Assembly (NCBI RefSeq): GCF_902459465.1
Contig: NC_047075.1
Coordinates: 11,525,119 to 11,589,118, forward strand
DNA from: Asterias rubens
Taxonomy: Eukaryota; Echinodermata; Asteroidea; Forcipulatida; Asteriidae
Direction: 5' to 3'
Length of the DNA stretch: 64,000 bases
Shown: one piece after another, positions 36,391 through 49,161 of the stretch
Layout: every line of letters starts with the position of its first letter
Position numbering within the stretch: position 1 is the first letter of the stretch
The notes under the pieces: model-generated
Seen by the model: the letters and a program-made list of their open reading frames with translations, nothing else
Told to the model about the DNA's origin: nothing
Database searches by the model: none
Program-made: the position numbers and the translations under genes

Positions 36391-36756
36391 TATTGTTTTA
36401 ACGCAAATTGCCAACATTTGCCATGACCCTCCTATTTATTTCTATACTGCGCTGAACGTCGCCTGCTTCGTTTTACTTGCCCACCGAGTGATGGCGCCCT
36501 TCCCCACGTTCCAATTGTGCCGAGTCATCGCGTTACAACGGCTGCGTGTAAAACAGCGCTAGTGTCCTATCTTCCTTTTATAGTATCTTTGGCCTTGCCA
36601 TTTCAAAGCTGGAGGGGTGTGGTGTTGAAAGATATCATTGAACAATAATAACGTTTGCATTATTTTACTTTTTTACCGTAAGTGTTGATGTTTTTTTGAC
36701 CGAAAAGGTATTAATTATGAATGGGAATCAAAGAATGTTGAATCGGTTTTCATATA

Positions 36757-36857
36757 GTGGTTTAAACCCGTCGAGGCCTGGTTCTTGATAATTTACCTCG
36801 ACTTCGTCTCGGTAAAATTATCAAGGACCAGGCCTCGTTGGGATTAAACCACTGTTA
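36757..36857. mobile_element. 100-bp hairpin MITE
   Basis: The arms GTGGTTTAAACCCGTCGAGG..CTGGTTCTTGATAATTTACC and their complement GGTAAAATTATCAAGGACCA..GGATTAAACCAC are nearly perfect. Confidence 0.75.
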
Positions 36858-37071
36858 GAAAAACCTCTTCACCACACATTGATTCCCTTAATTTAAAACA
36901 AAGTTTATCGAACAATTACAAACTAGTTAACTATTGTTTACAAGTCCAACTTTTGCATTTGGATACACGTTGCTGTGACGTTGGAAATTTTCATTACTTT
37001 GTTTTTCCAATTTGTGTTTAGATCCTATGTCCGTCGAGAAAACAATCATTTATGGTTCAAAGAACGGAAAC

Positions 37072-38061
37072 CTACTGTAGGCCTACTTGGCGTAGTTTCA
37101 TGCTGCAATTCTTGAGGGAGTAATATTTCCCCCTCCAGGTTGCCCACAGTATGCCTTTCTTAAACGCAATATCTCCATCAATGTGGTATTGGCCATTGAG
37201 ATAAGCCGTGAGGCAGGCTGTAAACCACCAAGCACCTTTCCTTTTCTCTGCACAATTATTTGAACTTAAGTCGTTGTCCTGATCCTTTGTTGTGAAGGGT
37301 CGTCCATTATGATCAGTCAAAGAGTCACCTGCTGTACTCTGAGCATCGTATGAACCAACATGGAGAGTGTAGTTGTCGCCTGTAACAGCAAACTCACCAT
37401 AAGAAGCCCAAGCTGTGTTGGACTGCCAATCTTCCATATCTACTCTGAGCTCCCATTGACCCGATCCAGTAAGGTCACGCAGGATATCATTCCCCAGCCA
37501 GAACTCATTTTGCAGATTACCAAACCCGAACTGGTATTCAGCCCAGGTACGGTAAAAGTCAACAGAGCCATCCTGTCTCCTCTGGAACACGACCCAGCCT
37601 CCTCCATCTGTCTCCATATCGCACTAAACTTGTACCTCACCAGTCAGATTTGTAGGAAAGATGGTGTATATGCCATTGTCACGGTAACCAGCTTGATACA
37701 TCTTAAAACAACTGCTGTAACTTTCAAAGATTGATTCTGAAAACGAGGTTTGGTTCACGTTGTCATCATAGTACATACTTCCTTGCAGCTTGACAAAGTC
37801 ATCTGGGCAGTGAGCTCTGCTGGCATTATTCAACACACAAATACCTTTTGTGATGTGATAGTTGAATGAGCCACAGTTCGGGTTCATGGAGCAGTCTCGC
37901 CCACAGATCACGGGAGATGATACAGTCTTCCACTGAATGACTTTATTCAGTAAAGCTCGATTTTCAGCCAAGTTTAATGTTTTCATGAGCCGCTGTTGGT
38001 TTGAACTTTGGCAGGTTTGTACAAGCGAAATCATAAACAAGGTTACGATGACAACTTCCAT
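37072..38061 (-). pseudogene. FREP3: PAN/fibrinogen-domain gene with a premature stop
   Basis: The 5' two-thirds are almost identical to FREP1 and FREP4 (signal peptide, PAN-like region, first part of the fibrinogen domain). A single base change turns the conserved Tyr146 codon TAC into TAG (plus-strand CTA at 37624-37626), so translation would stop after GEVQV, before the fibrinogen core. Downstream the frame is open (METDGGGW to KNCSMKLRQVGLQ). The last third differs from FREP1, FREP2 and FREP4 (AQSTAGDSLTDH, ACLTAYLNGQYH, FKKGILWATW), and the 3' flank is unlike the A flank. The calcium loop DQDND is kept. Either a recent pseudogene or a segregating nonsense allele. Confidence 0.82.
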
Positions 38062-38471
38062 GATAAACGCTTTTTGATGAACTTATCTTAAATCATAGAA
38101 AACACAGTGTTATTTATGTTTTCTCTTAGATCTCTCTCAATAAAGTTTCTTGACACTGGCAGGTAGGCTTTAGCGCGAGTGAACTGATCAAATGATCCAA
38201 TTTTGTTGTCGCTTAAAATTGTTAAACAGTAAGCTACACCCATTGACGTCACCGTTACCATGGCAAAGGGTTATAAACGAACGACCAAATTGTGTTACAC
38301 GCTTGAAGACATACCTTGTCATCAACGGCGGGTTTTGATAGGGTGTATTGTTCCGGTTTTTTTGCCGTTTTTAATTTGATGAAGAAACTTATTCACGCCG
38401 TATACGTATAAAGGCAATTAGTTTGCTCTGTTCAAAAGAATCAGCGATGCATGTACCTCATATGGCAAAGG

Positions 38472-38685
38472 TAAAAGGCAGTGGACACTATTGGTCATTA
38501 ATCTAAACAATTACTAGCATAAAACCTCACTTTGAAATGAGTAATGGGTAGAGGTTGATAGTATAAAACATTGTGAGAAACGGCTCCCTCTGAAGTGATG
38601 TAGTTTTCGAGAAAGAAGTAACTTATCCACGAATTTGATTTCGAGACCTCAAGTTTAGAATTTGAGGTCTCGAAATCAAGCATCT
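38472..38685. mobile_element. Half-length GGCAGTGGACAC-family MITE (B2)
   Basis: Ortholog of 12689-12900. Confidence 0.8.
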
Positions 38686-38814
38686 GGTCATCACGTTATG
38701 AGTTGGCCGTAACCGGGCGGTTAACGCAGGTTCCCAGGTTGTACAATAATCTCATCAAGGCTCGGGTCGGCCAAGAAATATACGTGGACATGACGCGTTT
38801 TTGTGGGTACCATC

Positions 38815-38984
38815 AAAATTGCCACAAGTCCCGATCTCAGCCTATCACGCACGGTTTGCTTCGTGTATACCACGTGTGTATGTTCTGTCTCGTACCCTGT
38901 GTTGTGATGTGCGAGGCATGGTAGTCGACGTCTGCATACAAAATTGTGTGCGTGATTGGCTGAGATTGTGAACTGTGGCAATTT
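38815..38984. mobile_element. Inverted-repeat element (B2)
   Basis: Ortholog of 13031-13201. Confidence 0.65.
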
Positions 38985-41930
38985 CGGTGTACGGAAGAAA
39001 CAAATCGCGCAAAAGTCGAGGGGTAGACGGGGTCGAGGGGGTTTTAGAACAACCCCTTTTATTTCCTTATTTATTGTCGGGGGTCTACGTACCTTCGACT
39101 CCCAAAAATTACCAAACACATAGAAACACACGGTAGAACAACAAGGTAAACAAACCATGTAATGACTCTAAAATGAGTTGGGGTTATAGTGAATATAATA
39201 GTTGGTGTTACTGCAAATCTTTCCATATCGTATTTCCACCATGCAAAGTTTCAAATCCCATTCAAGATAAACATACATAAAGCACCATGTATCAAAAATA
39301 TAGAAGTTACATGGTTAGTAATACTAGTAATAAACCATCCAATTAGTGTTTATTTGCTTATTCTTATGTTTTGCATGATATCAGGGAGCACGTATATATT
39401 TAACCCCCCGAGAGCTAGGCCGAAACTGGCCGAATCGTCCGGTGCTGTAATGAGCATCATTATCAACAGGTGAATGCACACCGCTCGGTTTCCTACCCTG
39501 CATATTCATGATCTCCTTGCCCCGCTACCCAGCTTTTTGTACACAAAGGAAGAGATGGGTGACTGTTAATCCCTGATGACTTGGACAAAGGCCCTTTGTG
39601 CCGGGATTAGTAACCAGTCCTGGCCATAAACTTCTATTGTAAGTTTATTGCTGGTTTCTATGTTATGACTGCATTTGCAAAAATAAATAAGGAATGATTT
39701 CTTCAACTAAATTCTGCTGTTAAAAATATAAAACACTAGGTAGGCCTACTCTTTCGTAGGAACAAACCATAAAGGGTGGACTAAGGCCGTTCCAATCTAC
39801 TTCCGTTCGAAATCGAAAGTAGCTCGCTATTGTAACATCAACTTATTGTCAATTTAAACCTGTATCGGTTTTCAACAACAAATTGCCATAACCCTAGCGT
39901 TGGGATCACAAGTCTATACTACTTTATTATTCATCACAACATATTTTGGTTGTGTTTTTCCCAACAAGTTTTGAACATGTAGTTGAGTTTCATTAAATAA
40001 AAGTAAGGTTCGAAAAGCGCGTCACAGACGTTGTGTCGGAAAACAACGCAGTTGCCCTTTGTTGTACATGTCATTACTTCTTGGAACCGAATGTAGCTTG
40101 GAACATTAAGTTTCAACTTATGGTGAATTTAACCTGTGACTGTTTTCAAAAGCAGAATTTCACACCCTAGCGTTGCCATCACAAGTGATGCTTAAGTTCA
40201 GTACCACAACATGTGATAAGTTTCTTCAGAATGTGTTTCGACAAGCGCGTCGTAAATTTAAACGTTGTGAGTTTTTTAGGGTGGACTCCAAAAAAATCGA
40301 CATGGAAAAGATAGCGACAAAAAAAAAGAAGATGGAGAGATGAACTAACTACATACAGGGGAATGACTTGGCGATTAAAAGAGAGAGTGAGATGGAGTAT
40401 TGGTGAAGATGCTTTCCTCATGCAGTGGAGTGAATCAGGGAAGAAGCCGATGGCCTGACTATTCATGCTCAGACAAGTAAGCTCAATAGAACTAACAGCT
40501 GGTTGGGATATTAGTAAAAATCTTTTAGGTAGACAGTTTCATATCTCATTTAAACTGTCTAGATCTGTTACCATAAAACAAACATACATTAGAGTAGCGT
40601 CGACAACGCATGGACATTAAATTGCCAATCCGAAAGCACTTATAATAATTGCATTTAAATTGGCTAATTGTGTCAAACAGCAGTGCGTTGTAATGTTGAA
40701 ATTTCAAACTTATCACATATCCAAATGCATGTTTTAGGCTTGTGCGTTGTATAACCCTCTAGTCCCTGCACCGCCCGAGTTTGCCGAAATAATTTTGTTT
40801 TTCTTTTCAAGATCCTTGCAGTAACTTTACTGAAATCGTAGTTCAATTTTTTTTAAAGATAGCCAAGGCTTATTATTTATAATTAAACGCACAATTTTTG
40901 ACCCTTTCGGTAATATTTGTACAAGTCCTCATTGGGGAACAATAAAAATCCCTACGGTATATTTATGGCGATTATTTTTGTATAATGATAAAATGGATAC
41001 AATAGCTTTTCAAGGCTTTTATCTGGCTCAATGCTGATTATTTGCGAAGGCATAAGTTTTCGACAATATCACCATTAATGATAAATACAGTTTCCTTTGT
41101 GTTCACTAATAAGCGTTTTGTTGGGTAAGTGCTGAATTGTTTCATCATCATTAGCTTCGTCAAGTCAACTATGAAGAGATAAATGAATAATGATCTATAG
41201 ACAACTAGATGGATTCACCAATGCGTAGGCATACTATTGACTACCTAGTTTTATTTTGATGTTTCTTATTTTCTACAAACAAAAGCTATAGCGAGGTTTC
41301 CTCCTACCGCATAATACAGTGTATCGCTTTAGGTGGCTGGGCGGTCCAGTGGCTAAATGGATAAAAACATTCCTTAATATTTCAAGATATGTACCAAGTT
41401 TAAAGATTCGATTTATTTGTACACACTCTAAAAAGATTTGGATTTATAGTGAATGTATTACCTTGTCATGACCTTCTGCTACGTTACAACTGTTAGAAAA
41501 GAAAAGCTCACAAACAAAAAACACGAGATATCAAATTAACAAATTGGTATGTTTATGTGAACTATTATGTACATGTGCAGATCTAGTTTATTTCCATTAT
41601 AAAAGTAAAAAAACAATGTGTTTTTTCAAAGACGTATGACCTTTAGGTAAAACAAATATATTGATATCTAAAAAGGCCAACTATAGCATTCCATCTGGCT
41701 CAGGTTGCGGACAAGTTGGGACATCGTGCAGTGTACTGGTAACAAGTTTCGTTGTTGTGGCCCTTATTTGAAAACGATAAATAGACAACGTCTTATAACA
41801 CCGATAAACACAGTTTTTGGATCAGTTAAAATGTATCCTACATGACAAGCTGGTGTTCACAATGCGTCAACTGAATCAGTTTTGAGTTGGCCTAAAAAAC
41901 CCAGAACTTCTTATGTCAGTTTAAAGGCAG

Positions 41931-42307
41931 TGGACACTATTGGTAGTTACTCAAAATAATTATGACCATAACACATTCCTTGGTAACAAGTAATGGGGAG
42001 ATGTTCATAGTATAAAACATTGTGAGAAACGGCTCCGTCTGAAGTGACTCAGTTTTCAAGAAGGAATAAATATTCCGGTAATTTTATTTCGAGACCTCAG
42101 ATTTAGAATTTGAGGTGTCGAAATCAAGCATTTGAAAGCACACAACTTCGTGTGAAAAGTTGTTTTTCTTCTTTCATTATTTTCTCGCAACTTCGACAGC
42201 CGATTGAGCTCAAATTTTAATAAGTTTGTTATTTTATGCATGTGTTAAGATACACCGAGTGAGAAGATTGGTCTTTGACAATTACCAATAGTGTCCAGTG
42301 CCTTTAA
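41931..42307. mobile_element. GGCAGTGGACAC-family MITE (B2)
   Basis: Ortholog of 16398-16784; both ends present. Confidence 0.85.
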
Positions 42308-42856
42308 AGGGACACACCGGCTCACCGTTTACGCAATTTAGGGCTGTATAATAATAAGTAATGTTTTTATAGATGGTTGCAAAATAAAATAAAAAATAAA
42401 AAAATCATCAAAATGTCACGTAATAAGCGAAAAATTATAAAAAAAAAACTCAAAAGCGGTAAAAGGCCAGCGTGTACGTGTTTCCAGCCGTTGCAACTGT
42501 CAAACCTTCGTGATATCGTCGCACAATGTTGTAAGTAGACTGGTGCTTTGTTTATAGCAACGTGTTTACTACGACGCAGCATAATGATCCAGTCTATCCA
42601 TAAATTATAAACAACCAGCATATACGGATCAGGCAAATCCTTCGACGATGGAGAGGTAGTCGTGCTTCGACGTACATCCAAAGATCGTCACGAAGAACAC
42701 ACAAAACTATCCCAGAATATGATGGGACAGTGACAAGTAAATAAAGCATTCCTGGCACCAACTAGGCCCACTACTGCATAGCCATGATGCAGTTTGAAAT
42801 GCGATCGTGGCGTACATGCTCCCGACGTGCTACTCCTAGAACTATTTGGTTACGTC

Positions 42857-42888
42857 CGGCTATCGTCTCCCGCGGGAGACGATAGCCG
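42857..42888. repeat. Perfect 32-bp palindrome (B2)
   Basis: Identical to 17331-17362, centred on TCTCCCGCGGGAGA. Confidence 0.85.
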
Positions 42889-44194
42889 AACGAAACGGAA
42901 AAAGTTATAGGAGTACCGACGTTTACATTGCCATTAAACGCATAATCTACCTCTGGATATCAGCAGCACTACACTTAATTTTCGTGACCTTATTACAAGA
43001 TTACGTTCAAAATAAAAAAAAACTAAAAAAAAAACTACATGGCCTTAGTTGGTAAAGAGGACAACTATTACTATTTTGGCTCCTTTATTTTATGAATCTT
43101 TTTTGTACGTAATGACTGCATAAAATGTTAAACGGTATTATGCATCAAAGTCTGACCTTTTTACAAGATAATGTAAACGTCAAGTTGTTGAACGTATAAA
43201 ATAGCACTGGCTTTTATTTCCGATTAACATATTTTTCTTCTCCTATTCACTAATTTATACACCATGGTAAAGCTCTATTCAAGTTAGAGGATTTACCCCT
43301 CTTGTACAAAAACTAAAATACGAAATGGTTATTACGTTGCATCATTGAGTTAAAAGGACACTTATTCTAGAGTCGACAACAGTGTTTCGCTATCTTGCAA
43401 CTACCCTTGTTGCGTCAAAACAATAAAAAAGACATGAGTCTTGTTTAAAACAAGGCCACAATATATTCTCTTAACGAATGAATGGTTAACTGTCACAGCT
43501 ATATTGAGGAAGACCTGCGTGGGTGTATTAGCCTCTCTTAGCTGTGGCAGGAGATTCTGTCCCCGACTTGTTAGTTAAGTGTGCTTGCTAAATATTTATT
43601 GTTTTTGTTTTATCTAATTTTAGTTCTCATAACGTCTCTTTTGACTTTCGCTTTTAAATGTTCAATGTTTCTTGTGTATATATTATCTCCTCTGCTTTTT
43701 AATTTTTTTTATATAAAAATGTAAATTAATCCATGGCCAATGGTGTTGTCAATCTTAAAATTAGAATAAATTATTGTCATCCATCGCCAATGGTGTAGTC
43801 TTTCTTCGCCTCGCACTAAACAAGACGGCTTGATCTCGACATCCTCATTACTTTTTATAACACAACGTGTATAATGCCGTAGCGCTGACCGGGGGTTGCG
43901 TTGTACACAGGGTTAAAGTCACCTGGAAATATATATTTTTTTCTTTAAACATTAGAGTATATTATGTTTGTGAACAATAACAACAAATTGTGAGTAATTG
44001 TTTTTAACGATTAACATGTAAAAAAAAAAAAAAAACTTTGTGTGGGGGTTGACTCCGCCGACCCCTTTTGTGACGTCAATCGAGGCAGACTTTGCCTTGA
44101 TCGAACATCGAACACACGTACGTGCAAGTACACTCAAGTCCTAGTCGTGAGTTTGTACGTTTCGAAAAAAAAAATTTCTTGCATTTTTCCAGCA

Positions 44195-44431
44195 ATGTCG
44201 ACACGGTGTATTGCTGCTGGATGCAGCAAAACAACTAAAGATGGGGTCAGTTTGCAAAGTGGTCCGGTCAGACGTCTTTTCCAGCGCCGGCAGCAAACAC
44301 TTCGAGCCGTCGTGCTTCGAGAATCCGGAATACACTACACAATTCGACATGAAGATAACAAGTCTTTTCTAAAACAAGATGCCATCCCAACAACTTGTCC
44401 AGCTAAAACGGAAGTCGAAGAAGGTACCTGA
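44195..44431 (+). pseudogene. THAP-domain gene relic (B2)
   Basis: Same broken arrangement as at 18674: MSTRCIAAGCSK, missing middle, then SKHFEPSCFEN in another frame and LKQDAIPT back in the first. Confidence 0.6.
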
Positions 44432-44871
44432 AAGACGAAGCGAACCTTAAGGAGCATTTGCCTAACGTGAAAAAATCAAGTATTGTTTCAACTTTGAGGG
44501 CATGTTTTTAGCTTGCGCCAAACGTCACTATCTTATGTTGGCACCGCATGCGATTCATCGCGCCTCGATTGTCGTCACGAATAGCGCCCACTCGGGTCGG
44601 GCTTTTGTTAAACCTTAGTTAATTGTTTATTCATATTCCACTCATCAAACACATAATTATTTTAGTGACAAAAGCTTTATTTTGACAAAATACCACTTCC
44701 AGGTGACTTGAATTGACACACGGATACAAATAACTGGCATATTTGTCCCTTGTCTGTATGTTTATTTAAACTCAACATACAATTAAACTACACGAAGCAG
44801 AACCCTAAACCAGAGGATGCCCTCCCCGGCGAGCAGATTTACCGATCGGCCTGCAGGGGCCGCCCGCATAT

Positions 44872-45440
44872 ACTGGACCCTAGTCTGGGCCCCTGTCTTT
44901 ATAAAGACACATCGCTGTCGCTAGATCCAGTAATTCCATGGGATACAATGATATCATAGGATACGTGCAGTGACGAAGATGCCCAAATAGTCACTGCTCT
45001 CAAGTCCGCAATGGAATTTGACTGCGTATCTATGTGAAATGACCGAGGTCAGAGGTCAAACTACACGCCGGTGTTGCATCTGGCGTTATTCACGACGCTT
45101 GGTAGAATGACGTCTGGTGCCGCACAGACGTCAGACGTTTTGGCTAACTGGACCCTTGTCTTTATCCGCAAGGATAAAAACAGGTACCTGCTACTCAGAT
45201 CTCGTGATCACATTGATACAATGATTTCATTAGAGAAATTCAGTGACTTAAAGCTACCGTATGTGTTTGTTTTGATTGGCTTCAGGTCACCTCGGACGAC
45301 CAATCAAAAACAGATATGCAAACTTTATTTCGATCGTCTGAATGCTGTGTCCACATACGTTGGTGTATAATTTCACTGATTATCTCTACGTGAAATGAGT
45401 GAAGATCAAGATACACGCCGCTATAAGCCGAAAGGGAGTC
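44872..45440. repeat. Two diverged direct repeats (B2)
   Basis: Ortholog of 19355-19920. Confidence 0.45.
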
Positions 45441-46181
45441 GTGCTGGCGCCCCCTACCGGTCGATCGGCACTGCCGCTACATACTTCATACATCATATCG
45501 TGAGTGTATACGATTGATGTTACTTTTGCCAACTGCGGTACAACCGTCTCCAGTATAGATCACTACATGCAAAACACAATTGTAACAGCAGGTCAATCTA
45601 CCACAGCGGTTAACAAAAACCGGTTGAGCAAAGTGGATTTCATACAATAAATTCGACAACATGTACTATAGTGCGTTCACACCTTCATGTTTTGTTTACC
45701 GCTCACATGACAGTCTGTTTATTATAGTTTATGCATTATTTGATATGACCTCGGACAATTTGCAACAGGCTAAACCCAAATGCTAAATTGCAAGGATGTT
45801 GAAAATTTGTTTTTGAATAACGACAAGGAAGTTACAAAGTTTCAAATCCAGAGGCTGTCATTACACATATGTGTTGGGATACGAACAAAATGGAAGGATG
45901 GAAGAGCTAGATTTCAGTGAGTTTTATATCACTTCACCCCCCCCCCCCAGATAAAAGAAAAACAAATAATATGTTCTTTTCAAAACCAACGGAACCCAAC
46001 TGCCGTTTTCAGAGAAAAGAGAGACGTTGTCACCTACTCTCCTTAAATGAAACACATGGCGCAAAGGAACTGTCCGACTGGCAGATGCCCTCATTCCTGT
46101 GGACCGCTCCGCCACAGCCAGCAACACCGGGGCGAACCCCTTCTCTTTTCGAACCGTGCACTGGGTTCTTTTAAATGCGTG

Positions 46182-46307
46182 CACAACGCACAGGACCAGC
46201 GGTTTTACGTCCCATCGGAGCCCTAACTTTGCGGTTACCCGTTACACAACGCATAGGACCAGCGGTTTTACGTCCCATCCGAGCCCTAACTTTGTGGTTA
46301 CCCAACT
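46182..46307. repeat. 63-bp tandem repeat (B2)
   Basis: Ortholog of 20661-20786. Confidence 0.7.
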
Positions 46308-47300
46308 TTGTCAGTTTGTGTGCCAAAAGTCATGAAACCGTTAACTGCCTTGAAGCCAGCGATCACACGCAAGTTCAAGAACCTGGACAGTGGCAGCAGA
46401 GGGATTACAAAGGGATATGACTGTTTAACGCCAGAATGTATGTGCTTGTTTCATGTTTCAGGTTTATGTTACTAAGCATTAGGCTGTACACAATAAAACT
46501 ATGGAAAAATAATCATTGGAACATAATACTATAGTAGGGAGAGGTCAGAAAATAAGCCTCTAGTACAATGTCTGGCCACTTAAAAAAAAATACATATAAT
46601 TCTTGAAACGGCAAACGGCTTGAGTAGTTTTTTAATACCAACATTGGTACTGAGACAGGACATTTTAAAACCCGAGCCGAGTCTTATAAGTTTGCAATAC
46701 ACACAAAACAAGATTACATTCTACAAAACTTGATCACATTTCAGTACTTCATGCACGTGGTTTATTTCAGTATTAACAAACAATCATTATTTAGGTGTTG
46801 AAATTAATTTAACCCTCCTACTCTTAGTGCTATTTTCCAGTGGGAATTTATTCAACAACAGAGCTTTAGTACAGTGACACCGCTGAGCGAAAACATGAAT
46901 GTGTATATAAGTTAATTACACAATGTGTCATAACTGTAGGCTGGCATCGGTTTTAATATCAGTCAGAAACCACACTGGGTTATACTGAATGGTCTAATAG
47001 TAGAAAGGTTAACATTGTAACCAGTCAATTATATCAATTAAACTTCAATTGGTCTTTATATAAAATGCAAATTTGTATGTGTCACGCATCAAATCCATTT
47101 TTTTTCCAATCAGCACAAAGTCTTTGGATTTCTTTTGTTTTATGTATTTGATCAAGCAAAGCTTTACACAAAATTTACTTTGTTTATAAGAGCAAACTTT
47201 TAAAATAATAAAATCTGTAGAAAGCCGATAATAGGGTTCAAGTAACTTGATTTGATAATTGTATTCCATTATGAACCAACTTTTCAGCCAATCTGTGATC

Positions 47301-47678
47301 TTAATGGGTCTATGTACTTTTTGTAGGACCAAAAACACAACGTCCACAGATTTACATTTAACTTTCACAGTTTGAAGATAATGATAGTAGAAAGCTTCCC
47401 TGAAAATATTACGTGCTGAGGTGTTGTACTTTTTGAGAGAAGAGTAAAACAATGTCATGAAAATAATTTTCGTCTCAATGATTTTGAGACGAAAATTATT
47501 TTAGCATGTAAACACATAATTTTCATCACATTGTTTTCCTCATTTCTCAAAAGCTACAGCACCTCGGCAACTAATATTTGAAGGTACACCTTCTACTATC
47601 ATTATCTTCAAACGGTTTAAGTTTAATGTAAATCTTTGGACATTGTGTTTGTATTACAACAAAACCAAAATTGAACTG
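47301..47678. mobile_element. Long hairpin MITE (A3 copy)
   Basis: Ortholog of 5544-5920. Confidence 0.8.
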
Positions 47679-48839
47679 CTTTTAATATGGGTTGTAAGAC
47701 TGTGACTGAAAGTACAGAAGATGCGCTTTTTTTGTATAAAAGCTATTAACATCAATCTATGAAATTATAACTTTCACTGATTTGTTTGCCATTCTTAAAC
47801 AGTCCCCTGACTGATTGCAAACAGCAAAAAGTCAACCAGTCATATCACCAGATTCACATTATTTTTGTACATCGTAGGCAGAGAAGCAATTTAAAGTGAC
47901 TTAAGTACATGTAATTTGTTAAATAACACTACAGTGGTTGAAGATCAATGACAGTACAATACAATAACAACAAAACTTTGACAAAATATATTCATATATT
48001 GCATTTTGTAAACTTTTGATAATAATAAATTTGACCAGTATCCAGAAGCTTGAAATTAAATGATTATCTTTTGATTGATAGTTGAGAATATTAATAACGT
48101 CTGTAGGTCATTAAAAAAGCAGCTTTCTAAAACATTGATGTAAGAATAACAATACTTCAAAGCTTCTTCGTTTCCATCTTGCATGATTATCCACTCCAGT
48201 GTCTGATAATACGACTTCGTGAAACTATTACAAAACTAATTTTTTTTAAGGCAAAAAGAAGAAGAATTGTACCCCCTTTCACATTGTAATATATAGGTAA
48301 CATACAATACAATATCAAGTTAAATATTATGTCTAACAGATACAATTTTCTGAATTCCAGATTTTATAATTCAATATTCAAAAACAGTAAATTGTGGTTA
48401 GTAAAAATAAAACTTTTTTAAAATATTTTTTATAACAAAAGTACAACTATTGAAATATTTTATTTGCTTACTTATTATATGAAAAACGTACCAACTCAGT
48501 AATTTCTTGCCTAAATCTGTGTTTGTTTTAGGATCTTTAATTAAAACAGCAACATTAACTCCTCTTTCCAAGTTTATTTGTTAAATATTGGTGCATACAT
48601 TGAGAACACATTTCTAAATTTTGTATCAATACATCACTATTCGACTATAAATTGATTATCTACATTACTTAGAACATTTCACAAAGTGTTGTTCCAAATC
48701 TAGAAAGTGAACTAAACAAGTATCTTTTCCCTGTGAGTCCACCTACGTACAGCCACAATGAAAACACTTACAATGTGTCTTTTAAAATCTGAATGATATT
48801 CTTTTGTAAGCACTTAATTGACAACAACATTCACTAGAT

Positions 48840-49161
48840 TTAAAGGCAGTGGACACTATTGTTAACTACTCAAAATAAGTATTAGCTTAAAACGTTACTT
48901 GGTAACGAGTAATGCGGAGCTGTTGGTAAAATAAAAACATTGTCAGAAATGGCTCCCTCTGAAGAAACATAGTTTTCGAGAAAGAGTAATTTTCCACGAA
49001 ATTTTGATTTCGAGACCTCAGTTTTAGAGTTTGAGGTACCGCAAGCACCTGAACGCACACAACTTTGTGTGCCAAGGTGTGTTATTTTATACCTATGTTG
49101 AGATACACCTAGTGGGAACACTAGTCTCTGATGATTACCAATAGTGCACACTGTCTTAAAA
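48840..49161. mobile_element. GGCAGTGGACAC-family MITE (A3, internally deleted)
   Basis: It shares the internal deletion of the A2 copy (joined at CCAAGGTGTGTTATTTTATA). Confidence 0.78.

Larger units (their letters stand above)
34116..36590 (+). mobile_element. P-element-like DNA transposon carrying only a THAP ORF
   Basis: Terminal inverted repeats match perfectly for about 30 bp (left starts AAGATACTATAAAAGGAAGA; right ends TCTTCCTTTTATAGTATCTT), with weaker matching through GAAGGGCGCC and GGGCAAGTAAAAC further in. The element is flanked by the direct repeat GGCCTTGCCA (34106-34115 and 36591-36600). P elements have roughly 31-bp inverted repeats, 8-bp target duplications and a transposase starting with a THAP domain close to the 5' end. 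Here a THAP gene begins 185 bp from the left end, but no RNase H-like catalytic region is seen in the remaining 1.4 kb, which holds microsatellites and short repeats. Inference: internally deleted, non-autonomous element. Confidence 0.8.
28041..37071. other. 9-kb block present only in unit 2
   Basis: Contents in order: upstream region of FREP2, a decayed MITE, a FREP relic, degenerate short repeats, about 2 kb of anonymous AT-rich DNA (30.9-32.4 kb), a hairpin element, an old diverged A-flank copy, a P-like THAP transposon and a hairpin element next to FREP3. One 116-codon minus-strand frame (31707-32057) was not recognised and has no supporting feature. Confidence 0.75.
21107..46626. repeat. 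Segmental duplication unit 2 (A2 - FREP2 - 9-kb insert - FREP3 - B2)
   Basis: The A flank (21107-27037) and B flank (38062-46626) are near-identical to units 1 and 3, but between them two broken FREP genes are separated by about 9 kb not present in the other units. Private changes in A2 are a deletion of about 330 bp near 23735 (joined at GCT), a third SINE unit and a 63-bp insertion at 24031. Confidence 0.9.

Noticed and set aside
21107..46626. False duplication from unmerged haplotypes in the assembly
   Set aside because: Units differ by private insertions with target duplications, private deletions and gene order, and a single haplotype pair cannot give three units. Partial haplotype stitching still cannot be fully excluded without reads.
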